Below are positions 1 through 5,955 of a stretch of 34,256 bases of DNA, piece after piece. The position numbers were made by a program, and so were the translations under genes. The DNA comes from Quinella sp. 1Q5. GTDB lineage: Bacteria > Bacillota > Negativicutes > Selenomonadales > Selenomonadaceae. The stretch's first letter is position 1; every line of letters begins with the position of its first letter. The stretch is from the NCBI GenBank assembly GCA_014764605.1, contig JACXWG010000014.1, positions 1 to 34,256 on the forward strand. The letters are read 5' to 3'. The notes below the pieces were generated by a model. It was not told where the DNA came from, ran no database searches, and saw only the letters and a program-made list of their open reading frames with translations.

Positions 1-128
1 ACGAGCAAAGCGTTCGCGGAGGCAGAAAGCATTATCAAGAACCTGCTTAAGGATTACTTCCGTCCGGAGTTCCTCAACCGCATTGATGATATTATCGTCT
101 TTAAGTCGTTGGCTAAGGAGCAAGTCAT
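1..128 (+). CDS. clpB: ClpB-type AAA+ disaggregase, internal fragment, truncated at both ends
   Basis: The first reading frame is open from base 1 and encodes about 42 residues including [20 protein letters not shown]. This is the sensor-2 region near the end of the second AAA+ domain of ClpB/ClpC-type Hsp100 unfoldases, in which the arginine of RPEFLNRID is conserved. ClpB is a cytosolic ring ATPase that rescues aggregated proteins together with DnaK. The 5' part lies outside the window. After about base 128 the frame stops resembling ClpB and simply reads the opposite strand of ilvE until a TGA at 214-216, so roughly the last 80-100 residues expected of a ClpB C-terminal domain are missing. 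ClpB fits better than ClpC or ClpA, but such a short piece cannot settle that. Confidence 0.75.
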
Positions 129-716
129 CGCAGGAGTTTTAGCCGCACCAAGACCGCCACGCACCGCACGAACGTATTTATCCTCAACGAGAATTTTGAC
201 GGGTGCAAAGCCATGAGCATAATAAGCGGCAACCGGAGATAAGATTATCATAAACTTATACTTCTTGCTGACGCTCACGCCTAAGACTTCATCAGTCGCG
301 AAGACGAACGGACGAATATAAAGACTCTGCCCCTTCTCCTTAGGTATCCAATCCTTTTCAATGTCGATAAGCTTCAGTAAGCCCGCGTGAATCACGTCGA
401 AGGGCAATTCGGGAATGTCGAGGATTTTAGCCGAGCGGTTAAGGCGGTTAAGATGATCCTTCGCACGGAAGGTGACAGCTTTATTGCCCTGACGATAAGC
501 CTTGAGACCCTCAAAGATTGCTTGCCCATAATGGAGCGTGGCGTTGGCGGGGTCAAGCAAAATTTTTTCGTGCGGAACAATGCGGGCGTCGTGCCAACCC
601 TGCGCGGCGTCGTAGTCCATGACGAACATATAATCGCTAAAGTGCGTGCCGAATCCGATTTTGCTAACGTCAGGTTTAGCCTTGAGCTTTTTGGTTTCGA
701 CGAATTTGATTTCCAT
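54..716 (-). CDS. ilvE: Branched-chain amino acid aminotransferase, 3'-truncated
   Basis: A PLP fold-type IV aminotransferase that interconverts leucine, isoleucine and valine with their 2-oxo acids. Visible family marks are [15 protein letters not shown] (residues 61-75), the RL-RSA segment near 91-96, [15 protein letters not shown] (133-147) and [14 protein letters not shown] (181-194), whose K193 is the PLP-binding lysine. The start at 716 follows TAGGAGG at good spacing. Family members are about 350 residues, but homology ends at about residue 196 (base 129). The remaining 24 codons are the complement of the clpB fragment and read to a chance stop at 54. The lysine is kept but the whole C-terminal half of the PLP domain is absent, so this product should be inactive if the sequence is real. 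It is the third gene of a crcB-hydrolase-ilvE run. Confidence 0.85.
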   Translation of the reverse strand: MEIKFVETKKLKAKPDVSKIGFGTHFSDYMFVMDYDAAQGWHDARIVPHEKILLDPANATLHYGQAIFEGLKAYRQGNKAVTFRAKDHLNRLNRSAKILDIPELPFDVIHAGLLKLIDIEKDWIPKEKGQSLYIRPFVFATDEVLGVSVSKKYKFMIILSPVAAYYAHGFAPVKILVEDKYVRAVRGGLGAAKTPAMTCSLANDLKTIISSMRLRNSGRK

Positions 717-734
717 AGAGAGACCTCCTAAAGT

Positions 735-1259
735 TTATTCGTTGATGATTTTGCATTGACAGTTGCGCATGACGTCGAGGGCTTTTTGATGAGCTTCGGG
801 CGTTGAACCTGCACAACAGGCGGCGTCGACTTGAACGCGCTGTTCGGGATAGAACGCCTTAACCAAAAGCGCGTTCGACACGACGCAAATATCAGTGCAC
901 ACGCCCGCGAACTCGACGACTTCATAGGGCTTAATAAGTGATGGCAGACGCGTCGACCCAAAAGCTTTCTTCTCGATGACTGCCTTGGCTCGCGCCGTGA
1001 ACTTTTGCAGTTCGGGGACAATCTGCCAGCCCTCCGTCTTCTTTATGCAGTGCTTAACGGGCAAGTTCCTGCCCTCCTGCGTGTCAAGGTAGTTATCGGC
1101 GTGCGTGTCCTGCGTGAAGATTAAATCGACCGCGCCTTCCTCGACTATTGCTTCCAACTTCTTCACGAGCCGCGGGAGCATTGCCCTTGCCTCGTCCGTG
1201 CCGAGTTCCCCCGTCACGAAATCGTTTTGCATGTCGATGATTATCAAAGCTTTTGCCAT
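735..1259 (-). CDS. Isochorismatase-family cysteine hydrolase, nicotinamidase-like
   Basis: A 174-residue cytosolic hydrolase of the isochorismatase/nicotinamidase superfamily. The catalytic triad is recognisable: D9 in IIIDMQND, a lysine at 97 or 98 in IEKKAFGS, and C125 in GVCTDICV. D51 and H53 (QDTH) and H70 (LPVKH) fit the metal site of nicotinamidases. Nicotinamide to nicotinate (PncA, NAD salvage) is the likeliest reaction, but relatives of this length act on other amides, so no symbol is assigned. The length is normal for the family. The gene lies 4 bp after crcB and 18 bp before ilvE, and all three carry good ribosome binding sites, so co-transcription is likely. No functional link among the three is apparent. 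Confidence 0.8.
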   Translation of the reverse strand: MAKALIIIDMQNDFVTGELGTDEARAMLPRLVKKLEAIVEEGAVDLIFTQDTHADNYLDTQEGRNLPVKHCIKKTEGWQIVPELQKFTARAKAVIEKKAFGSTRLPSLIKPYEVVEFAGVCTDICVVSNALLVKAFYPEQRVQVDAACCAGSTPEAHQKALDVMRNCQCKIINE

Positions 1260-1263
1260 TAAT

Positions 1264-1620
1264 CTAACCTCCTAATTTTAATCCAACGGCACAAGCAATC
1301 AAGCCTGTTCCGACGCTGACGATTATATTTGCCGCCGCTGAAAAAATTTGCCCACTCTGAATCAAAGCTAACGTCTCGGCGGAGAAACTAGAAAAGGTCG
1401 TGAAACCTCCTAAGAACCCTACCGCGACGAACAAGCGCACGGATTCATAACGCCCCGCCAAAAGTCCGACGACTAATCCCATAAGTAAGCTACCGAAGAA
1501 ATTAGCCGCGAGCGTTCCTAGTGGGAAGTTGCCGAGCTTACCTGCTAGTGCCGTAGTCACGAGGAACCGCGATATTGCTCCGAATCCGCCGCCGATGAAT
1601 ACGAGTATAAGTTTCGTCAT
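1264..1620 (-). CDS. crcB: Fluoride ion channel CrcB/Fluc
   Basis: A 118-residue, four-helix membrane protein of the Fluc family, which exports fluoride as an antiparallel dimer. Hallmarks are GGGFGAISRF near the N-terminus (10-19), the conserved pore asparagine N40 in LAANFFGS, and the phenylalanine-box segment GGFTTFSSFS at 71-80. Length matches the family. Start ATG at 1620 follows TAGGAGG. Many Firmicutes carry two crcB genes side by side for a heterodimer. Only one is seen here, so it probably forms a homodimer unless a partner lies elsewhere. I could not make out a fluoride riboswitch in the short upstream gap. Confidence 0.95.
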   Translation of the reverse strand: MTKLILVFIGGGFGAISRFLVTTALAGKLGNFPLGTLAANFFGSLLMGLVVGLLAGRYESVRLFVAVGFLGGFTTFSSFSAETLALIQSGQIFSAAANIIVSVGTGLIACAVGLKLGG

Positions 1621-1645
1621 GATTCCTCCTAACCCTGCGCGGGGC

Positions 1646-1674
1646 TTGTTGTCAGTTCCGTCAAGCGGTATAAT
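1646..1674 (+). promoter_or_regulatory. Candidate sigma-70 promoter for the small Cys-rich gene
   Basis: A perfect TATAAT at 1669-1674 is preceded at 17 bp by TTGTTG (1646-1651), which matches the -35 consensus only in its first half. A TTGTCA also lies nearby, but its spacing of 14 is poor. The start codon of the following gene is at 1709. Confidence 0.5.
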
Positions 1675-1708
1675 GCGGCAGTAAAATTTTTCTGTGAGGT
1701 GTTTGATT

Positions 1709-1951
1709 ATGTGTCAGGAATGCGGTTGCGGTTCGGGCGGCGGCAATACCCGTTTGCAGTTTGTTGCTAAAGGTTACACTGCTGAGAGTGCGGCGGCTGT
1801 CGAAAAGACTTTGCTTGGCTTGGCGGGCGTGCTTTACGTTCATATTCACGCGCACGACGGCGAAACGACCATTGACTACAATCCGGCTAAAACTAAGCTC
1901 CGTGAAATTCTCGGTGTCTTCGATAGTCACGGCGTCGAGGCGGATATTTAG
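1709..1951 (+). CDS. Small Cys-rich N-terminus plus HMA-like domain protein
   Basis: An 80-residue protein starting MCQECGCGSGGG, followed by about 55 residues with the beta-alpha-beta spacing of a heavy-metal-associated (ferredoxin-like) domain: a strand LQFVAKGY, a helix ESAAAVEKTLL, a strand VLYVHIHAHDGETTIDY and a second helix KLREILGVFDSHG. The metal-binding CxxC usual in the first loop of HMA domains is replaced by TAES. The cysteines sit instead in the N-terminal CxxCGCG, which resembles the nickel-binding CxxCGC start of some HypB proteins. Start ATG at 1709 is chosen because GAGGTG sits 7 bp upstream; an in-frame GTG at 1694 overlaps that site. The gene converges on the hydrolase at 1948-2568 with overlapping stop codons. 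A metal-handling role is inference only. Confidence 0.65.
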   Translation: MCQECGCGSGGGNTRLQFVAKGYTAESAAAVEKTLLGLAGVLYVHIHAHDGETTIDYNPAKTKLREILGVFDSHGVEADI

Positions 1952-2568
1952 TACAAAGCCTTCTCGGCGGCGACTGTCGTCGGCTCTCCGTGCCCCGTGT
2001 ATAAAACAGTTTCATCGGGCAGGGCGAATACCACATCCCTAATCGTCGTCATCAAGTCACGATAACTGCCGCCGGGCAAATCCGTCCGTCCATAGCTCCC
2101 GCAAAAAATCGTATCGCCGACGAACGCGACGCCCGCCCTTGCGCTGTAGTAAATCGCGCCGTCGAGGGTGTGACCTTTCGCGGGAAGGAGCTTGACGCTA
2201 AAGTCTGGGTTGGCAGTCAAAGAAATTTCGCTACCGTCGTCAAGGCAAGTCACATCGTCAAGGACAATCGACTCACCGACGAACGCTGAACAATTTATCG
2301 CGGGGTCTTTGGCGTAATAGTCGCCGCCCTTGCTCATGCACACGGGAATTTTCAAAGCGCGTTGAATGTCGTTGACGGCTCCGATATGGTCGAAGTGCCC
2401 ATGCGTCAGCAAAATCTTTTCTATCGTCCAATCGCGTTCGCTGATGACCTTCAAGAGTTCGTCAGCCTGTGCGCCGGGGTCGATTAGGAATCCGTGCCGC
2501 GTCTCGTCGTCGATAAAAAAATGGGCGTTCTCCTCAATGACGCCGAATACTTCCACGGTATGAATCAT
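1948..2568 (-). CDS. MBL-fold metallohydrolase, glyoxalase II-like
   Basis: A 206-residue metallo-beta-lactamase-fold hydrolase of the short glyoxalase II/YcbL group. The dinuclear metal site is complete: THGHFDH at 55-61 (H56, H58, D60, H61), the histidine of GHTLDG, the aspartate of VGDTIF, and the histidine of LYTGHGEPT near the C-terminus. GSYGRTDLPGG is the group's usual loop after the metal aspartate. The likely reaction is hydrolysis of a thioester such as S-lactoyl-glutathione or a bacillithiol analogue, but substrates in this group vary and no symbol is justified. The protein is cytosolic with no signal peptide. Its stop overlaps that of the convergent small Cys-rich gene. Confidence 0.85.
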   Translation of the reverse strand: MIHTVEVFGVIEENAHFFIDDETRHGFLIDPGAQADELLKVISERDWTIEKILLTHGHFDHIGAVNDIQRALKIPVCMSKGGDYYAKDPAINCSAFVGESIVLDDVTCLDDGSEISLTANPDFSVKLLPAKGHTLDGAIYYSARAGVAFVGDTIFCGSYGRTDLPGGSYRDLMTTIRDVVFALPDETVLYTGHGEPTTVAAEKALY

Positions 2569-2607
2569 CTTACTTGCTCCTTTGCTACGCGTCCTCGTCG
2601 GCGCGTT

Positions 2608-3270
2608 TTATTTTATCTTCGCGGCAATCTTCTTCAACGTGCTCAAGTCTTGTCGGCTCAATGCGGCGTTATCTTGTTGAGTTTCAAGCCGCTCCAACAG
2701 TCTCGCGAACATCGAATTAATCTTCTCCAAGTCATTGACGTAAGCGGGGTTCTCCAATATCTGCCTAATCAGTTGCAAAAGCTTCAAGATGTTTTGGAGG
2801 CTATCCTTGTTCGTCTCGGCTAATGTGTTAATCGTCTCGAATTCTTTTTCAAGCGTCACGTTCAGAGCGGAAGAATTTTCTTCGAGGCTAGCGGCAGACG
2901 ATTGAATATCTTTGGCGCACTCGGTCAGCTGTGTTAAGTTGTCAAGCTCGGCGAGCCGCACGCGGATTACTTCCATGTTCTCTTGAATGAGTTTGGCGGC
3001 GTCGTTTACGGAAGTCATTGCTGTGATATTCGCCTTGGAAGTCTCGATAACTTTGCTACGGAGCTGTTGAAACTGAATCTCCAGACGCTGATGATCTTCT
3101 TCGCCCGCTTGCGCCGCCTTGACAAAAGCCCGCCGCAGACTTATCGCCGCTAGGAGCGCACTGCCCGCACCGATTAGCCAACCGAAGACGTCATCGACCT
3201 TCAAGATAGCACCCAAGCTTATCAAGGCGAAAAACAACGCGCCCGCGTAGCAATTCTCACTTCCGTTCAT
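2608..3270 (-). CDS. Membrane-anchored coiled-coil protein of unknown function
   Basis: I do not recognise a named family. The 220-residue product begins with two hydrophobic segments, about 9-24 and 28-45, separated by KVDDVFGW. This suggests a helical hairpin anchored in the inner membrane. The remaining 170 residues are charged, helix-rich and lack Gly/Pro, with heptad-like Leu/Ile spacing as in EVIRVRLAELDNLTQL and LQNILKLLQLIRQIL, so a long cytoplasmic coiled coil is likely. It looks superficially like a chemoreceptor signalling rod but has no HAMP domain or receptor tip motif. The start at 3270 has GGAGG 7 bp upstream and a good promoter at 3301-3329. It is a single-gene unit diverging from infC. 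Confidence 0.7.
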   Translation of the reverse strand: MNGSENCYAGALFFALISLGAILKVDDVFGWLIGAGSALLAAISLRRAFVKAAQAGEEDHQRLEIQFQQLRSKVIETSKANITAMTSVNDAAKLIQENMEVIRVRLAELDNLTQLTECAKDIQSSAASLEENSSALNVTLEKEFETINTLAETNKDSLQNILKLLQLIRQILENPAYVNDLEKINSMFARLLERLETQQDNAALSRQDLSTLKKIAAKIK

Positions 3271-3300
3271 CGCACAGCCTCCGATAAAAAACTTTCCGCG

Positions 3301-3329
3301 ATTGTAACACTAAATCATTTTCGTTGCAA
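3301..3329 (-). promoter_or_regulatory. Sigma-70 promoter of the coiled-coil gene
   Basis: On the minus strand TTGCAA (3324-3329) is followed after exactly 17 bp by TACAAT (3301-3306). The start codon lies about 30 bp downstream. It stands back to back with the infC promoter, the two -35 boxes being 10 bp apart. Confidence 0.7.
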
Positions 3330-3339
3330 GGTTGCCGCC

Positions 3340-3368
3340 TTGACAGAGGCTAGCCGCTATGATAAACT
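3340..3368 (+). promoter_or_regulatory. Sigma-70 promoter of the infC-rpmI-rplT operon
   Basis: A perfect TTGACA (3340-3345), a 17-bp spacer and TAAACT (3363-3368, four of six consensus bases). Transcription would begin near 3375, giving a leader of about 140 nt before the infC ATT start. Confidence 0.65.
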
Positions 3369-3394
3369 TTGCCGCGTTAAGCAGGAGCCTGTGC

Positions 3395-3487
3395 TTCTCA
3401 CCCGTCGACCTTGAATGAGTTGACGCGGTTGCAAGAAAGTTTTTTGGTGAGAAACGCGGGTGGCTTACAGGCCGCCTTTAATTTTTT
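3395..3487 (+). promoter_or_regulatory. Transcription attenuator in the infC leader, L20-leader type
   Basis: The leader contains an intrinsic terminator: GGTGGC (3459-3464), loop TTACAG, GCCGCC (3471-3476, one G-U pair), then TTTAATTTTTT to 3487. Upstream, TTCTCACC (3395-3402) pairs perfectly with GGTGAGAA (3446-3453). The overlapping CACCCG (3399-3404) pairs perfectly with CGGGTG (3457-3462), which would remove the 5' arm of the terminator. Two mutually exclusive folds are therefore possible. In Bacillus subtilis the same operon is controlled by L20 binding the infC leader and causing premature termination. L20 as effector here is an inference from that precedent. Confidence 0.65.
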
Positions 3488-3515
3488 CCGACGCGCCGCA
3501 GGAGGTGTATTTCAA

Positions 3516-4109
3516 ATTAGCAGAGACAGTTTGAGAATCAATGATGAGATTCGTATTCGTGAGGTGAGAGTGACTGACGCGAACGGCGAATCACTCGGCA
3601 TCATGCCCACGCGGGAGGCATTGCGTCTCGCCGAAGAAAAACATTTAGACTTGGTTGAGGTCGCGCCCAAGGCAAGACCGCCTGTCTGCCGGATTGTGGA
3701 TTTCGGCAAGTATCGTTATGAACAGCAGAAGCGCGAGAAGGAAGTTCGCAAGAAGCAAAAGATCATCACGATTAAGGAAGTCAAGCTCCGCCCGAACATT
3801 GAGCAACATGACTTTGAAGTTAAGCTAAAGAGTGCGCAACGCTTTATCGAAGAGGGCAACAAAGTCAAGCTAACGATAATGTTCCGCGGGCGTGAGTTAT
3901 CGCATCCGGAACTGGGCGGAGAGATCTTAGACAAACTCGCCAAAGCTCTCGAAGAGGTTGTGACCGTTGAGCGAGCCGCCAAGCTTGAAGGTAAGAACAT
4001 GACGATGATTCTCTCTCCTAAGGCACAAAAGGCGCAAAAGACTAAGAAACAATCGACAAAAGGAGGGGACAATGTTGCCCAAAATCAAAACCCACAGAGC
4101 GACAGCTAA
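3516..4109 (+). CDS. infC: Translation initiation factor IF-3, ATT start codon
   Basis: IF-3 binds the 30S subunit, prevents premature 50S joining and checks the start codon and initiator tRNA. The N-domain shows [23 protein letters not shown] and [22 protein letters not shown]. The basic linker [11 protein letters not shown] leads to the C-domain with [16 protein letters not shown] and [13 protein letters not shown]. The start is taken at ATT 3516, eight bases after AGGAGGTG (3500-3507). This makes the protein begin [11 protein letters not shown], as IF-3s do, whereas the frame extension up to 3411 encodes no family sequence. Rare ATT-type starts in infC allow IF-3 to repress its own synthesis. 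The 197-residue product has a Lys/Gln-rich tail of about 30 residues that overlaps rpmI by 38 nt. Confidence 0.93.
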   Translation: MSRDSLRINDEIRIREVRVTDANGESLGIMPTREALRLAEEKHLDLVEVAPKARPPVCRIVDFGKYRYEQQKREKEVRKKQKIITIKEVKLRPNIEQHDFEVKLKSAQRFIEEGNKVKLTIMFRGRELSHPELGGEILDKLAKALEEVVTVERAAKLEGKNMTMILSPKAQKAQKTKKQSTKGGDNVAQNQNPQSDS

Positions 4110-4272
4110 ACGCTTTCATGTGACTGGTAGCGGCGAATTCAAACGCAATAAAGCATACAAGAGCCACATCTTGGAAAAGAAGAATCGCAAGCGCAAGAGA
4201 AATCTCCGCAAAGCGACGCTCGCTTCAGCGGCAGATCGTGCACGCGTCAAGGAAATGCTTCCTTACGCATAA
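4072..4272 (+). CDS. rpmI: 50S ribosomal protein L35
   Basis: A 66-residue basic protein beginning [15 protein letters not shown], with [15 protein letters not shown] and the C-terminal pattern ending KEMLPYA, all typical of bacterial L35 in full length. AGGAGGGG ends a few bases before the ATG at 4072. Both this site and the first 12 codons lie inside the 3' end of infC, so translation is probably coupled to IF-3 synthesis. It is the second gene of infC-rpmI-rplT and contributes to the large subunit near the L20 binding region. Confidence 0.96.
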   Translation: MLPKIKTHRATAKRFHVTGSGEFKRNKAYKSHILEKKNRKRKRNLRKATLASAADRARVKEMLPYA

Positions 4273-4296
4273 TTCAATCGAACGGAGGAGATTATC

Positions 4297-4650
4297 TTGC
4301 CAAGAGTAAAGACGGGCGTCACAGCCCACAGACGCCATAAAAAAATCCTCAAGCTCGCCAAAGGTTATCGCGGCGCGAGGAGCAAGCAGTTTAAAAAAGC
4401 AAACGAATCAATCATGAAGGCGGGACAATATGCACACCGCGACCGCCGAGTCAAAAAGCGCGAGTTCCGTCGCCTGTGGATTGCCCGTATCAATGCGGCG
4501 GCTCGTATCAACGGCATTTCCTACAGCAAGCTCATCTGCGGCTTGACTAAGGCGGGCGTCGCCGTCGATAGAAAGATGATGGCTGACCTTGCAGTAAATG
4601 ACGCGGCGGCATTTGAAAAGCTCGTCGCCATTGCCAAAGAAAATATCTGA
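4297..4650 (+). CDS. rplT: 50S ribosomal protein L20, TTG start
   Basis: A 117-residue protein starting with TTG at 4297 after CGGAGGAG. It contains the L20 signature: [49 protein letters not shown] and [16 protein letters not shown]20 binds 23S rRNA early in 50S assembly and in Firmicutes also represses its own operon through the infC leader, which fits the attenuator at 3395-3487. Length is normal. The operon ends at the terminator at 4671-4705. Confidence 0.97.
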   Translation: MPRVKTGVTAHRRHKKILKLAKGYRGARSKQFKKANESIMKAGQYAHRDRRVKKREFRRLWIARINAAARINGISYSKLICGLTKAGVAVDRKMMADLAVNDAAAFEKLVAIAKENI

Positions 4651-4670
4651 CACGTTAAGCAAAAAAATTA

Positions 4671-4705
4671 AGCGGCTGACTTATCGTCGGTCGCTTTTAG
4701 TTTTT
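4671..4705. terminator. Bidirectional intrinsic terminator between rplT and rarA
   Basis: AGCGGCTGAC (4671-4680) pairs with GTCGGTCGCT (4686-4695) over ten positions with two G-U pairs around a TTATC loop. On the plus strand it is followed by TTTAGTTTTT, and on the minus strand by TTAATTTTTTT. It therefore can end both the rplT operon and the convergent rarA run. The rarA stop codon lies inside it. Confidence 0.85.
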
Positions 4706-5947
4706 CCAAAGACTTTCAAGCCGCTGTTTAATCTTAACCTCTGCGCCCTGCGTCGTCGGTTCGTAGTAGCGTGCGGAGATTTTTTTATCGGGCAAGTATT
4801 GTTGGTGGACAAAGTGATTTGGGAAGTCGTGCGGATATTTATAGCCGATGCCGTGCCCGAACGCCTTCGCGCCTTTGTAGTGAGTGTCGCGCAGATGTTT
4901 TGGAACGTCGCCTTGAGTGTCAGCCAATGCCTTATCAATGGCAAGATACGCCGCATTTGACTTGGGAGCCGCCGCAATATAGGTTACGGCTTGCGCAAGG
5001 ATAATTCGCGCCTCTGGTAAGCCGACGAATTGAGCCGCCTGCGCCGCCGCGTTCGCAAGAATCAAAGCTTGAGGGTCGGCGTTGCCAACGTCCTCCGCCG
5101 CGCATATGACAATCCGTCGCGCAATGAACGTTAAGTCCTCGCCGCCGTCAATCATCTTAGCCAGATAGAAAATCGCCGCGTCGGGGTCGGAGCCGCGCAT
5201 ACTCTTTATAAACGCGCTCGCCGTGTCGTAGTGGTTATCGCCCTTCTTGTCGTAGCGTCTGATTCGTTCGCCGAGCAAGTCTCGTAAGCTCTCGACAGTC
5301 ACCTTGCCCGCGAAAGTCGCTTGCTCCAAGAGGTTCAAAGCCATACGAGCATCACCGTCCGCGAAGTCCGCGATAATCTCCAAGGCGCGTTCCTCGACGT
5401 TAAAGCCTTCAGCGTCGACTGCGCGGCGGAGAATTTTTTTTATGTCGTCGGTCGTGAGCTTCGACAGGCGAACAATCTTAACGCGGCTTAGAAGTGCGGC
5501 GTTGACTTCAAAGAAAGGGTTTTCAGTCGTCGCCCCGATTAGGGTTATGCGCCCGTCCTCGACGTATGGCAGAAGGAAATCCTGTTGACCTTTGTTAAAG
5601 CGGTGAATCTCATCAATAAAAAGAATCGTCCCCTTGCGATAGAATTTGCGTTGGTCGTCCGCCTCTTTGACAATGCCGCGTAGCTCGCTGATACCCGACA
5701 GAGCCGCATTGACTTTGACGAAATTGCTAGCCGTGGTGTTAGCGATGATTTTGGCTAGCGTCGTCTTGCCGGTGCCGGGTTCGCCGAAGAAGATTAAAGA
5801 CGGCGTTTGACCTTGGGCAATCATCTTGCCGAGTGCGCCGCGTAAAATCTTTTCTTGCCCCGCGAAGTCCGATAAAGTCTGCGGTCGCATTCTCTCGGCT
5901 AGCGGCTGATAAATCTTGTCGTCGTTAATGTTGTCGAATAAGTCCAT
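4697..5947 (-). CDS. rarA: Replication-associated recombination protein RarA (MgsA), AAA+ ATPase
   Basis: A 416-residue AAA+ ATPase related to clamp-loader subunits that acts at stalled replication forks and interacts with SSB. Seen in sequence: the N-terminal PLAERMRPQTLSDFAGQEK, Walker A GEPGTGKT at 55-62, Walker B with DEIH at 112-115 followed by RFNKGQQD, sensor 1 GATTENPFFEVN, and the C-terminal tetramerisation part with RGSDPDAAIFYLAKMI and EDVGNADPQAL. Length is near normal. The start at 5947 has AGGAGG close upstream, only 8 bp after the AIPR gene, so it is probably the last gene of the minus-strand run beginning at the UPF0173 gene. Confidence 0.96.
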   Translation of the reverse strand: MDLFDNINDDKIYQPLAERMRPQTLSDFAGQEKILRGALGKMIAQGQTPSLIFFGEPGTGKTTLAKIIANTTASNFVKVNAALSGISELRGIVKEADDQRKFYRKGTILFIDEIHRFNKGQQDFLLPYVEDGRITLIGATTENPFFEVNAALLSRVKIVRLSKLTTDDIKKILRRAVDAEGFNVEERALEIIADFADGDARMALNLLEQATFAGKVTVESLRDLLGERIRRYDKKGDNHYDTASAFIKSMRGSDPDAAIFYLAKMIDGGEDLTFIARRIVICAAEDVGNADPQALILANAAAQAAQFVGLPEARIILAQAVTYIAAAPKSNAAYLAIDKALADTQGDVPKHLRDTHYKGAKAFGHGIGYKYPHDFPNHFVHQQYLPDKKISARYYEPTTQGAEVKIKQRLESLWKN

Positions 5948-5955
5948 TTGTCCTC

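Noticed and set aside
387-731. A 114-codon plus-strand frame opposite ilvE
   Set aside because: It mirrors the coding strand of a clear aminotransferase and shows no family motif or ribosome binding site.
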